This document shows, one piece after another, positions 11,806 through 23,715 of a DNA stretch of 64,000 nt. The notes beneath the pieces are model-generated. The model was not told the DNA's origin. It saw nothing but the letters and a program-made list of their open reading frames with translations, and did not search any database. Both the position numbers and the translations under genes were made by a program. Numbering within the stretch: the first letter of the stretch is position 1; the number at the start of each line of letters is the position of its first letter. The DNA is from Hemibagrus wyckioides (lineage: Eukaryota > Chordata > Actinopteri > Siluriformes > Bagridae), in assembly GCF_019097595.1 (NCBI RefSeq), contig NC_080716.1, forward strand, positions 10,093,401 through 10,157,400. The letters run 5' to 3'.

Positions 11806-13285
11806 TTCAAATGAATTCAATTTTATTTGCATAGTGCTTTTAACAATGGATGCTGTAAAAATAATTTACAGAAATATATAATATTAAGGATATAAATTTT
11901 AAATTTAAAACTTCATCCCTAATGAGCCAGCCAGAGGTGATGATGGTTGAGGAGAAACTCCCTGAGATGATATGAGGAAGAAACCTTACTCAAAGGGTGA
12001 GCTGAGTGACAGTATGATATGAGCAAAAATGCAATTAGGTAACCAGGAAATTCATTCTAGGTTGCTATGAAGTATTTTGTTGAGTTTATCAACTGGTGGA
12101 GATTTGATTGTAAAACTGTTCTAAAGCTATGATAGCAATTATAGTCTGAAACCCTGGTACCAAAAGTGTTCCTATCAATTGCTATCTTCAAGTATTTCAT
12201 GAAGAGGTAGGTCATTCATCCGTTGTTCGAAGACAGTCAGTGAACTGTTCAGACATCTATCTAGGGGAGGTTCATTCAATCACCTATGTGCCAAAACAGA
12301 GAAGAGTCTCAATGAGTACCCATTTTGTACCCTTAGATATGTTGGGACCAGTTTAGCAGTGCTAGAAGATCCTAGGGAGTGTGGTGCAGTGTAAGGAATG
12401 ATGAGGTAAGAGGGTGTTGGTCCATTTTTGGCTTGGATTAGTGTTTTGAATCTGATGTGTGAAGCTACCGGAAGCCAGTGGAGGGAAAGCAGCAGTGGGG
12501 TGGTGTGGGAGAACCTAGGCAGTTTGAAAACAAGTCATGCAGCTGCATTTTGGATCATTTACAGAGGTCAAATTGTGGGCAGAGTTAGACCTTCCAGCAG
12601 AGATTTGCAGTAGTCCATTCTCAAAATGACAAGAGACTCAACATGCACCTGAGTGGCCTGTGTGGATGAAAATGGCTGGGAAATTGTTGATTATCCATGA
12701 TTACCCCAGGATTGCGAGCAGTGGCTGAAGAGAAGATCAGAGAGTTGTCCAGGGATATCGCAAAATCCTGACCTGGGGATGAATCACCTGGGCTGACCAC
12801 AGTTTGGTTTTGCTAGGATTGAGTTTCAGCTGATGAACTGTCATTCATGATGCCAGACATGCTGAGTTCCAAGCAGAAGACGTGGTATCTGAAGGAGGGA
12901 TAGGGAAGAAGGTCAGTTGAGTGTCATCAGCATAGCTGTGGTAAGAGAACCCATGTGAGGATATGACTTCGCCAAGCGAGTGAGTATAGAGGGAGAAAAC
13001 AAGAGGGCCAAGTACTGAGCCTTTTGAGATACCAGTGAAAAGTCTGTGAGGAGCAGATGTTGATCCCCTCCACATTACCTGAATTCCAGGTAGACAGCAA
13101 ACTTTTCCCATGCTGATCCACAAATTCCAAGAAACCTGAGGGTCAACAAGAGAGTCTTGTAGCTGCAGAAAGGTCAAGGAGGATGAAAACAGATGTCAGT
13201 TTGGCTGATCTAGCAGCATGTAGTTTTTCATTGACAGCTAAAAGGGCAGTCTCTGTGGAATGTGCTGCTTTGAAGCCAGACTGGT
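11806..13285 (-). mobile_element. L2-like LINE, 5'-truncated copy 1
   Basis: This is a non-LTR retrotransposon in minus orientation. The 3' end is at the left: short TTCAA/ATTCA repeats at 11811-11832, then TTTTATTTGCATAGTGCTTT and a 3'-UTR block running to about 12060 that includes GAGGAAGAAACCTTACTC. The same block recurs at 39665-39900 and 43462-43850 (same strand) and at 35290-35570 and 54890-55062 (plus strand). Decayed reverse-transcriptase coding sequence follows at about 12230-13280. The short-repeat tail and the reverse transcriptase point to the L2/Rex-like part of the Jockey group. The exact family is uncertain. Confidence 0.8.
12230..13280 (-). pseudogene. LINE reverse transcriptase pseudogene (L2-like)
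   Basis: On the minus strand, about 13140-13270 encodes the STETALLAVNEKL and FILLDLSAA segment leading to the first catalytic aspartate, where the FD that should follow is lost. A frame open from 13177 to 12845 then carries [20 protein letters not shown] and the catalytic box SYADDTQL (YADD codons at 12923-12934). Further left, C-terminal pieces such as a DYCKSL-type segment and the HWLPV-type region appear in broken frames (12400-12620). The catalytic pair is therefore still readable, but multiple stops and frameshifts and the lost 5' half make the copy dead. Confidence 0.8.
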
Positions 13286-16200
13286 TAAAAGTACAATGTG
13301 TGTTTTGTGCAGAGTGTTAGGAGGGACTCCAACAAGACTAACTCTGACAGCAAAACTAAAAGAAAGATCCAGTAGGTAACACAGACATGAGGGCACACCG
13401 GAACAAAAACAGCCAGCCTCTTAACTGTCACCAAACCTGAGTGAATGTGCAAGAATGAGGGGAGCTGACAGCATCCAAACATCCCAGTTCACCAAAACAC
13501 TAAAACATAAAAACATTGCTATATTTCATTACAGTTCATTCTTAGTGGTTGTGGATCATTTAAATTATATTCATATTTTGTGTCTGTGTGTGTCCTCTCA
13601 GCTTTGGCATGTGGCTTTCATGCTGGAATATACTATTATTGACCTTTTTGTTTGTGCGTTCTCAATTATCTACTGGTTTCTATTTCCATGCCTGTCATTG
13701 TGAGACAAAAATATACTATAAAACCTTGGCAACCTCTGCTGCCGTTCATTTGCATAAATCTCAAGCAGAAACCATGGAGTAACTAATAAATGAAAAGGTA
13801 GAAAAAGTTGCAGAAAATGTCCAAAAAATTGGTTGTCTTGAAAAAAAGCCCATCATGGGCTGTGTACGCAAACATGCTTTTGAAGCTGTAGGAGGTAAAA
13901 CCAGTTGAATGCTTGGCTTCTCTAGAAATACACTGCTATTTTCACTCCCTCCATAATTATTTACATATTCAGGCTTTGCAGCCATACGTGACTGTGTCTC
14001 GATTGACGTCTTCTAACAACAGCCATGAAGATGAAATTATGTTTAAATGAATCCATTCAATAAGACCAGATTCCGCAAATTCACTCATGTTTTTAGGCGA
14101 TGTACACAGAGCCGGGCGTGAGTGAAAGAAACACAGTTTGAATGAGGGATTGATCTATAACCCGCATCTCGAAGACGTCGAAGAAATCCAATTTATAAAG
14201 CATTCTCCCTGTCAGAGTTAAATAAATAATGGATGTCCTTTCAGAGGGTCTAGGCAAGACAAAGAACTAAAAGCATGAGGGAAATATTGAGAGTTACATG
14301 AAAAGGTCACTATTTATGACTGGCACCACCAACCACTGAGACCCCTGACAAGTCAAATAACATTCTGAGAGAATCAAACACACCATGGAGTGATGCTTGT
14401 CCATCTCAAAATACAAAATATATGAATCGGGTTTGCTGTAAAACAGCCACCAGAAACAGGTTTGTGTTTATGAAGCAGCAGAATATAATTTTAAAATAAT
14501 TGGGTAAATAATATAATACATTTACAATAATACATTTCCACATAAAAAGATGATTTAAAGAAAAACAACTGGATACCAGATCCAGCACAGTGACTGTAAC
14601 AGCTCCAGTGTCACCGGATTTCAGTAATTAGCTCTCATTCTTCTTGTTAAATAGTTGCTCTCATGAATTAAATCATGTGTAACCTGGGACTCTCCTTATA
14701 AGGTGTTTTTTTTTCCTCTCCATGAATCACAGAATAATCAAGTGAGAAAGTCCCAGTAATACACCAGCGATATGCAGCACTGCTTTTCCTTTGAGAAACT
14801 GACAGTAAGTCACAAGACATTTGCATGCCAATTTACTAATCATAAATTCAGGTTTGAATTAAAAAAAAAATAATAAAAAATTGACTTCAATTTCCAGTGA
14901 TTGAATTTAGATCTCATTTGATGTGTGTAATTTTAATGAGGGAAATGCAAGTCAGTTCTTTAGCTCTTCCTAAACAACAGGAAAAAATAAATGTGATTAG
15001 TCTGTGGCATTTAATGCAATATTAGTGCAAAACTATCTTAGCAAAAAATAAATAAATTTCACATAACCTCCGGTCCTCTGTGGCTTGAAAAGGAGACATT
15101 TTACTTAATTGCACCTTTTAAATATACGCCAAATGTCAGAGAGACACTAATGAGGCCACTGATTGTTGCACTGTATTACTTGGGACTGCTGGGACACTAG
15201 AAAAAGAGAGACAGCACTGACAGCTGATGTTAGTTTCACAGGCATGGAGTAAAACAGTACAGACCAGATGTTGGGAGTCATATTTAGCCTACAAAACATT
15301 CAATTCTCCATTAAACAAAATGGAAAGAGAGGAAATTTTGCTCAAAATAACGAATGAAAGAAAGCTGAAAATATATATTAACTCATGTTAGACAGCTGAT
15401 GGCAGCACTGCAAGTGTGCTAAAGGTGATTTAGTAGAGATAACTGTAATAAAAGTGACTTCTTACCAGCCACAAGCTAATAATATTTACCTCTATCTCAT
15501 AATAATTGCATATGTGTCCAAAAGGTAAGAAAGCCTGAGTGGGAGGCACAAATTTTTCTTGGACGTATATTGCATCTATTTTTTTCCAAACAAGAAAACA
15601 CATAAAATGTTGAATATTTCTGTTAATAAGGCTTAGTTCTGTCCAGGTCCCACTGGTGCATTACAGAGCATTCAGGAGCAGTGCCATGACACCACTGCCA
15701 ATTACGTTTGTTGGATGACTTCAATATCATCGTTTTATTAGAGAGATATAATTTGCTGTATGGATCTACAGTCGGTGTAATAGCACTTCTGCCTTGCAGG
15801 TTTATTCTGTGCTTTTAGATAAGGCATCTTTATAAATCATTTCCCGCGTTAGGCTGATTTTGCCAAGAAGACGAGAAGACTATAGCGATGCCACAGCAAC
15901 ACTCTGCTCACACGCAGGGCTTTTTTTAATGAGCAGAGTTGAGAGACAAGTTTGCATTAGCAACAGCAACACAAGCTACCGCTTTCTCCATATGAAATTT
16001 GCATGGTACAGGGAAATATTTTTTTTCTCCTTTGTTCCTCCTCTGGCAGTCCTTAAACAACAAAATATAAGGATAAAAGTACGTCAAAGTTACAAAATAT
16101 TCTAGAAATATTTTCTTTGAGGTAATGCTTCGCTTCTCACTACCACACAGTTTCTCTCGAACTTGTTGAAAGTCAGCCCACTCTCACACATCAGACATCC

Positions 16201-16805
16201 CCTGCAAAGTGGAGCTGCGACATTACTGGTGAGTCACTACTTCCGGATGCACAAAAACCGTCATGCTGGAAAAAAAACACGATTCCTTCAAATAACAGGG
16301 AAACAACATGAACTCTGTTAGACTTCAGACCAGTCACACACTGCCTCTCTGAATGCAGATATTGCACTTACTTGGCAGCCAGCTGAAACATAATACAGTT
16401 TTGTAGCTGCTTGCGGGTAAAAGAAAGACAGAGTGCCAGTGGTGTTAAGCGATCCATATACGACTGGCAGTCTTCTTCGAAAATGCATTTAAGCTGCCCA
16501 GCTGAGGAAAAGTCAATATTGATCTCAAGACAATGTACATCTTGTTGGATAGATGCTAATTCATCAGCTCTCTTCTCTGTTTAGGTCAGGAGAAAGGTCT
16601 GGTCTAAGAATAGTGGCAGATAGATCAGGCTTCAAATGCTCACATGCTATTTTAGTGATTGGCAAGGAGCCGGTAACAGAGCAGGGAGTCATTGATCGAG
16701 CTGGTTGCATTGAGGAGGCCTGTTTTTTTTTTTTTCTGAACACTTAAGATGCCTGTGCCTGGGGGGGGGGGGTGAAAAAGAACATAAAAATATATAATTG
16801 TAATT

Positions 16806-16808
<3 letters not shown>
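13286..16808. other. Unique non-coding DNA
   Basis: No transposon, exon or RNA gene recognised. Parts (14610-14860 and 15090-15270) are free of simple repeats and contain TAATTA/ATTTGCAT-like motifs of the kind found in conserved enhancers. This is only a textural impression. A run of 12 G lies at 16761-16772. Confidence 0.45.

Positions 16809-16900
<92 letters not shown>
16809..16900. repeat. (AT)46 microsatellite
   Basis: About 92 bases of uninterrupted AT, able to form a long self-complementary hairpin. The 88-codon minus-strand frame over it is a translation of the repeat and not a gene. Confidence 0.97.
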
Positions 16901-16902
<2 letters not shown>

Positions 16903-18544
16903 CCAGGTGGACATACATGCTTATTAGTTAGAGTGAATCCCCAGAAAAAAAAAACCCAGACTCATTAAAATGCTGCCAATTTCTGTCAAAGCATATGGCT
17001 CAATTATACTGATAGATTTAACACCAAATGCAGCTCATCAACAAGCCCACAGAAAATGTAGTCTACAACAAATTAATTCAGACTGTTTTCTAGTAAAGCA
17101 AATAGTTGGTTTAGAAAGCACTTAGCTAAAAAAGGAAAGCACTGGAGGATTAACTGCATGCTTGGTGAATCTATAGTGTGTATATTATAGGCTCGTCCCT
17201 AACTTCATAGCATTGCGTTTTCTCATATGACTATGATTTCATATACGATATCATGCCAGGATGCCACAATTTTCAACCCTTTGTCAGAACACAGATCCTT
17301 TTACCATATATTGTTGAGGAGCCTACATGTGCTAAACAGAAACATTTACTTCAGGAAATGCTTTTTCACCAAACCTACACTCGCTCTTGACCCACCATAT
17401 ACACACAATATATGGTGGGTTGACCAGGGAGCAGCGTCTTGTTATGAAAAGCCCTTTCGGTTGATGAAGGAAAACCTAAGGTCCTGGTCAAGCACAGAGT
17501 GGAGTCAGTTGTGTTTAGTGAAAAGCATGAAAGGCTGTGGCAGTAAATCTAGAGTCCCCCTTCAGGATTTTCAATCCTGCTTCACTGTGAGTTCTCAATT
17601 ATCACAGCATTTCTATCCAGCTACCTTCCAAACATCTGTGGCCTCTTTTGGACATTGGAGGACTGTTCATGGGGTGTTTTATACTTACAAACGCCTTACA
17701 TGGCTTTTGACATAAGCCTACATTAAACTACATATAGCCTACATCAAGGCTTTTTGGGATTGGTGATCCCTGCTTTTATCAGCTGCATTTTTTTAAATCT
17801 ATTTTCTCCCATTTTAGTCATTACCACCTCCTATGTACTTCTCCCCTGTTGCATGATAGGTTGCAACCAACCTCCAAGGCATATGAAGCTACTGCACCTT
17901 TTTTAAGTGCTGTATTTTAAAATCTCATGACAGTATAATGTACTTTTAGGTGCTCTCTACAGTATTTCTGCCAAATTTTCCCCGGTGAAGATTTAGGCTT
18001 ACTTAGCAGGCGATAACCTGTTACGCTGGTAAATGGTGTAACCGCATGATTGCGAGTGTGATGTTGTTTTCATACAACAGTCGAAGAAATTAGTATTAAC
18101 TAACTGAATTTTCAGAGACAATATGGCCAAATGATTTGTTTATTTTTGGTCCGCTAGTAAGAATAGATCCTGAAGAAGCTGCAGTCAGTTTATAGCATGT
18201 CAGCTAGCTGATTAGTTCATTGACATGGAATTGCCCATTCCTGTTGAAGGGTTGAGGTTGACTTCCCTTCTTCTTTTTCATCTTCATATGAGAAGCGTTC
18301 ATATTTTAAGTCAAATGTTACATTCATGAAAAATGTCATTTGCCATGTCCACTCTACGGTAGTAATGGGTTTGAACTATAGGTAGTTGATTTTTAAATGG
18401 ACGACACAGAGAAGTAGAGTGATACAAACAGTGAAACATATGCCAGTTTCTTTTTGGGTGTTGTTTTGCTTCATGATGAAGTTACTCCCAATTAGACAGG
18501 ATGTGTTTCCATGTACATTAGCAGACACAATGTTTTGTAAACTT
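16901..18544. other. Non-coding stretch with one long unexplained frame
   Basis: No repeat family recognised. It contains the 162-codon open frame described separately (17227-17715) and an 11-bp perfect hairpin at 17390-17420. Confidence 0.4.
17227..17715 (+). other. Unrecognised 162-codon open reading frame
   Basis: The frame runs from a genuine ATG to TAA without interruption, which is long for AT-rich intergenic DNA. The product has no signal peptide, transmembrane segment or motif that I recognise. It is moderately aromatic and basic and has no low-complexity run. No splice signals, polyadenylation signal placement or repeat membership supports it. It may be chance, a pseudogene fragment or a lineage-specific exon. 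Confidence 0.15.
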
Positions 18545-18865
18545 CTGAATTGATTCTGCTGCTACCATCATGAATTACATCATCAATAAAGATTAATGAG
18601 TCTTTTCCAGAAGCAGCCTTGCAAGCCCAAGCCATGACACCACCACCACCACCATGCTTGAGTGATGAGCTTGCATGTTTTGGATTATGATCAAATCCTT
18701 TCTTTCTTCACATTTTGGCCTTTTCATCACTTTGGTAAAGTTTAATCCTTGCTTAAGATCTTTTAATCCTTTTTTGATCATTTCTGTATTGATTTGTGAA
18801 TTCTAATCTGATTCCTCCTGCATTTTGTTTTTTTTTTTGTTACAAACGAATGCAAAGTTCTTCAG
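18545..18865 (-). mobile_element. Trace of a Tc1-like transposon (other family)
   Basis: The stretch around GCCATGACACCACCACCACC (18632-18651) followed by ATGCTTG is the reverse complement of the glycine-rich region of fish Tc1-type transposases, and neighbouring sequence to about 18860 continues in that register. No inverted repeats could be found. Only a worn internal fragment seems to be left, so both ends are rough. Confidence 0.45.
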
Positions 18866-20289
18866 TGTATAGCAAAAAGAAAATAATTGGCCTTGCCTTT
18901 CCTATACTTTTGAAGAGAAACTGTATGTCACCAATCCTTGGTGAAATGTTTGATGTTCATGTACAAGAGAAGCTTCCCATACAAAAGGAATGTGTTATTT
19001 TACAAGCTGTTATTAAAGCAAAACTAAACAGAATTTTTCTTCCCTCACATACACCAGCACCTGCTGTCCCAAGCAGCAGTGTGTCTTCATCATACTGGAG
19101 GTCGTGACAGGAGAAGGCCCATTCTGAAACTTGCTGATTGCATGCTTACACTGTGTTCTCTCCTCTGTCTAACTAATGATCATGTCAAGTTTCATGATGA
19201 GTGACAAATGACTGCTTACAGGGATGACGTAAATCAGCATGGGTAGCATCATTTCACAGTATGCCACAAAGACAATTTTATTAGAAGGAGAGGACAGATA
19301 GCCAGAGTTATTGTTTTGAAAGTGTTTGCCAGACATACAATAAGGATATAACAATAAAGTGATAAACGCAGATGTACATAGACAATGAACCATATCAGAA
19401 AGATTGAAAATGCTGTTAGCTCATTATTGGCCGAAACACACCGATCCCAAATTTGTTGAAATGAAACAATATCCAAGGCTCAGAAACATTACCTTAGTAG
19501 TGTCAGTATGTTGATTCTCATTCTTAAGGACTGTTCAAAACAAATGCAATAATGAATGAATTCGAGTTATTTTAAAATACTTCTGCTTAAATTTGTTGTT
19601 GTTGTTGTTGTTGTTTTTGGTTAAAATTTTAAGTATGAATGCAAAATCGAACTAGACTCATATAAAATATTTTTACTGTTCCAAGTGGATTGAAAATGTT
19701 AAATGACTGGACAGTTAAGTAATAATTCTCAGTGGTAACTAATTACCATTATTAACTAATTGTCATGACAATTAACACAGAACACAGCCCATATATAATT
19801 AGCCATGACAATTATCTTAGTAATAGTGCTGAATAAACATTGTTTACCAATATACCCGATACTGTATAACCCTTATTTTGGAAACGAAATACTTTATTAA
19901 AAAAAAAAGAATACACACTCACCATTTAGAGCAAGCTTATGATTTCATTTAATTTTTAACTCTGTACACTCATAATGCTGTACCTCAATTAGTAGACATA
20001 AACAATGTACAAGAGCCTAAATGCAATACAGAGTAACTCTACTGATCAGTTTTGCACTGTCTGTGACAGGACAGAAGTAGGCTAATGCCAAGACCAGTTC
20101 TCATTAATAGATGAGTAAGAGTGTTACAATCTTATTCCAATGAAAATATTTTGTGATTGTTAAAGAGAAATTCAAAAGGCATGAAAAATTACACTGCTTA
20201 CTGTAAAATTTCGTTATTTCTCAGTTTCACATTTTGCAGAGTTTAAATATTTTCTATAACCATAATTAATCTAACCATATATACATATA
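18866..20289. other. Non-coding AT-rich stretch
   Basis: No gene recognised. It contains a GTT run at 19592-19614 and an 18-bp perfect palindrome at 19757-19774. Confidence 0.5.
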
Positions 20290-20837
20290 CACTGATCAGG
20301 CATAACATTATGACCACCTGCCTAATATTGTGTTGGTCCTCCTTTAGCTGCCAAAACAGCCCTGACCCATCATGCACTGTGTATTCTGACACCTTTCTAT
20401 CAGAACCAGCATTAACTTCTTCAGCAATTCGAACAACAGTAGCTCGTCTGTTGGATCGGATCACACGGGCCAGCCTTCACTCCTCACGTGCATCAATGAA
20501 CATTGGCCGCCCATGACCCTGTTGCCGGTTCACCACTGTTCCTTCCTTGGACCACTTTTGATAGATACTGACCACTGCAGACCGGGAACACCCCACAAGA
20601 GCTGCAGTTTTGGAGATGCTCTGATCCAGTCGTTTAGCCATCACAATTTGGCCCTTGTCAAACTCGCTCAGATCCTTACCCTTGCCAATTTTTCCTGATT
20701 CTAACACATCAACTTTGAGGACAAAATGTTCACTTGCTGCCTAATATATCCCACCCACTAACAGGTGCCATGATGAGGAGATCATCAGTGTTATTCATTT
20801 CACCTGTCAGTGTTCATAATGTTATGCCTGATCGGTG
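20290..20837 (-). mobile_element. Internally deleted Tc1-like transposon family C
   Basis: Both terminal inverted repeats are present and inserted at TA: CACTGATCAGGCATAACATT begins at 20290, and the right end, at 20837, reads back as CACCGATCAGGCATAACATT. TA dinucleotides lie outside each end (20288-20289 and 20838-20839). At 548 bp the element is less than half the length of a full Tc1. On the minus strand it keeps the transposase N-terminus and then jumps to the last codons, so it is non-autonomous. Confidence 0.92.
20315..20707 (-). pseudogene. Tc1 family C transposase remnant (DNA-binding part only)
   Basis: The first segment (20477-20707) encodes a DNA-binding domain with [20 protein letters not shown] and [17 protein letters not shown], including a GHGRP hinge. 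A break (20465-20476) is followed by IRSNRRATVVRIAEEVNAGS and SEYTVH (20380-20464). The frame then joins, out of register, the very end of the gene, LAAKGGPTQY followed by TAG near 20317-20350. The whole catalytic core is deleted. The expected start ATG reads ATT in this copy, so even the DNA-binding part has no normal start. If expressed, such a fragment could only bind the family's ends. Confidence 0.85.
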
Positions 20838-20845
20838 TATATATA

Positions 20846-21140
20846 CACTCTAAAAAAATGTCCTGTAAAATGACAGTAAAATGCTGTCAGCTGTGGCACT
20901 ACTGTAATTTATTTCAACAGTTATTTACTGTAACATGTATTACAGTACTGTAAATGTTTAGGTTCACAGTAAAATACAGTGTAAAATACTGTTAGGTACA
21001 GTGGCAACTCTAGCTGCCAGTATTTTATTGTATGTTTACATTGCTGTAAAATGTTTTACCATATTGTACTGTAAACTATTAGGTTTACAGTAAACTACTG
21101 GTGACTACAGCTGCCAGTACTTTTTTAGATGTAATTTATT
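20846..21140. repeat. Foldback MITE-like repeat rich in TACAGTAAAA motifs
   Basis: The left part (CACTCTAAAAAAATGTCCTG, then CAGTAAAATGCTGTCAGCTG) and the right part (CAGCTGCCAGTACTTTTTTA, ending near 21125) are imperfect reverse complements, with many CTGTAAA/TTTACAG repeats between. It starts eight bases after the family-C Tc1. No coding capacity. The transposon superfamily cannot be told from sequence alone. Confidence 0.6.
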
Positions 21141-21508
21141 TCAACAGTCAACACAATGTATGCATATAGATAACATTTTCTAACTAGTGTAAAACGCTTA
21201 AAGGTTAAAAGTATATTGAACTGCAGACATACTGTAAACATTGCAATTTCTGTGGTCGACAAGTGAGAGCTAAAATGATTGGCTCTGCTGCCTTAAAAAT
21301 GCATAGTAACTGAAATAGCAAAAGAAAATAAGGAATAATGAAAAAAAATTACATTTTTAAGGAATAGTACATTTATTTATAAATAATATAGTTATATAAA
21401 TAACTACAATTATAACTATAATTATAATTACAATTACATAATTATAACTTATATAGTATAAATAAATATAAAGTAAATATAAAGTGTGAAATCTTGGAAG
21501 CTTAAATA

Positions 21509-21509
21509 A

Positions 21510-21562
<53 letters not shown>
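21509..21562. repeat. (AAT)n microsatellite
   Basis: About 18 AAT units. Confidence 0.95.
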
Positions 21563-21565
<3 letters not shown>

Positions 21566-22485
21566 CAAATAATAGTGAATACTGCTGACTACTATTAATT
21601 ACAACTATTAACTATTTACATAGTTTTATTACTATGGTATAGTACTATTTATAGCTATTTATGAACAATTAATTTTTGAACAATGCTTACCATGCCATCA
21701 CATGCAATAACGAAGTGTTACTAATAGTAAGTGAAATTTGAATCTGATTTTTATTTTTCTTCAAGGTCAGGTTTTTTTCCTTGACTATAATAAATCCTTT
21801 CACTCTGCAGGTGATGTTTTTCTTGTTTCAACTGTGGTATACTGTTCAGATACTTTGTTCCCGAAAAACAATCATTTGCTTTTCTTTCATGTTCAAGCTT
21901 CATACAGATCCATGTATACCGACTCAGAAAAACAACATGTTTCCAATTTGAATTCAGCTTTTGACAGCATGCTCTTTTTTCCACCATGGTGCTCATCTCT
22001 CAGGGGTGAGTAGCCTTGTTGAACAACCAAACCTTGTGTTTAAATGTATTGTGGTCTCTATGGTGAGCCATCAGAGGGAAGGATGATGGATGAAATAGAA
22101 CTATCCCAGTCCTGCTGAGATTGTTCTCACTGCTCAGACTGACAGAGAGAGAAGTAAGCAAGGTCTGGGTCTTCCTTGTGCCGGAAAATACAACCAGGAG
22201 TGATGTGTATTTTTATGAGGTATGAGAAAAAGGGATTTGTAACACTGGGTGACATTCTATATGTGGGGGGATAGTGCAGAATTGTTTAAGATGCATTACC
22301 TACACTGTCTTGTCCAGCCTCTTTCTTTGTTTCAGGTAAATGATAATGCAGCTCAGCTACAAAGCATTCACATAAAGTGATAGAATGCCCGGTCCTTATG
22401 AATGGTGTGAAAGCATCGCAAATGCTATGATCATGAAAAGTCAGTAGGTGCAAACCTCTTGAGGTTCAATCCTATCTGGTAAGAG

Positions 22486-22489
<4 letters not shown>

Positions 22490-22526
<37 letters not shown>
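22490..22526. repeat. (CT)n microsatellite
   Basis: About 17 CT units. Confidence 0.95.
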
Positions 22527-22527
<1 letters not shown>

Positions 22528-23409
22528 AATACACAATAGAATCACTACAAAAAAATACACTACTTCTACTACTATTTTTTTTGCTCACCATAGTTTGCTT
22601 CTATAAACTCTTCACCTTTCTAAAAGTGTGTGCAAAGCTCTGATCAGTTTTACAGACAGAACAGTAATGATCCAGGTCAATACTTCTTTCACACCCTGTT
22701 GCATGCTGGGAGGGCATGTGGCGAGCGTGTCTTTACATCAATCACAAACATCAGAGAGGAAATGCCTGTGTCTGCTCATTAGTGGCATCGAAGTAATCCA
22801 GCATGCTCTGTAATAATCAGGTATGCCAACCAAAGAGGCAAAGGAGACAGCAGAGTTGAACGTTGGCTTTTTACAGTGTCTGGTGCGACTAAAAACTTTT
22901 CTCTCTGATTAGTCCATCTGGAACATTCACTGCAGCTTGCTATTTATATGTTCTCTCATCAAGAAAGTCTTCTTCCGCACAGAAGACTAACATAGAAACA
23001 CAGGTCAGTGCTCCAGGTTAACGGACTCTGAATCAGTGTACATGATTACAGTGTGAATGCATTTCAGAAGAGTATAGTAAACCAATTTTTTCAACTAATC
23101 TGCATTACAAATAATTCAAACACATATAGAGCTTTTACATCAATTTTGGGTTATTATAACATACTTGTGGAAATAAGGCAAAATGGCACAAGGCTTCAAA
23201 ATACATAAGATTTTTTGATGTTTTGATGAGGGTCCAAAATAACAAAGAAAAAATTGTAGTTATTCTCTTGTACCTTGTTTGTAAATTAGCTGAGCTTCCT
23301 GTGTTCTAAACAACTTGAACAAAATGATCACTTTTGTTTTCCCAACAACATACTACTTATCACCATCATGTCCTAATGACTAATCAATGTTTAGTATTGT
23401 CTATGTACA

Positions 23410-23715
23410 ATCACAGATCACTTAATTAGGGAGACTATATTAATAGTGGGGAGGGCCTCATGGCATGGATTCCACAAGACATTAGAACCATTTCTTTGAG
23501 ATTCTGATTCATCACACAATCCCTGCAGAGTGGTCTTCTGTTGTTGTAGCTCATCTGCCTCAAATTTCCACATGTAATGCATCCTGAGATGCTTTCCTGC
23601 TTACCACAATTTTACAGAGTGATTATCTGAGTTACTTTAGCCTTCTATCAGCTCTAACCAGCCTGGCTATTCTCCACTGACCTCTCTCATTAACCAGGTG
23701 GTTCCATTCAGTAAA
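23410..23715 (-). mobile_element. Tc1 family B remnant, copy 3
   Basis: The minus-strand copy begins with a worn inverted repeat (CACTTAATTAGGGAGAC at about 23419), followed by the C-terminal end of the transposase (ATGGATTCCACAAGACATT). It then jumps to the N-terminal half (TGGTCTTCTGTTGTTGTAGC to TCTCCACTGACCTCT). The catalytic middle is deleted, and stops occur throughout. It shares blocks with the copies at 5067-6138 and 37430-38002. Confidence 0.75.

Larger units (their letters stand above)
21141..23409. other. Non-coding AT-rich stretch with microsatellites
   Basis: No gene recognised. 21375-21450 is a very AT-rich, partly palindromic tract, followed by an AAT array and, at 22490, a CT array. 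Confidence 0.5.

Noticed and set aside
12428..12613. 61-codon plus-strand frame
   Set aside because: Antisense to the LINE reverse-transcriptase remnant.
16652..16918. 88-codon frame of alternating Ile-Tyr
   Set aside because: Direct translation of the AT microsatellite. The frames over 34334-34691 and 39489-39695 are rejected for the same reason.
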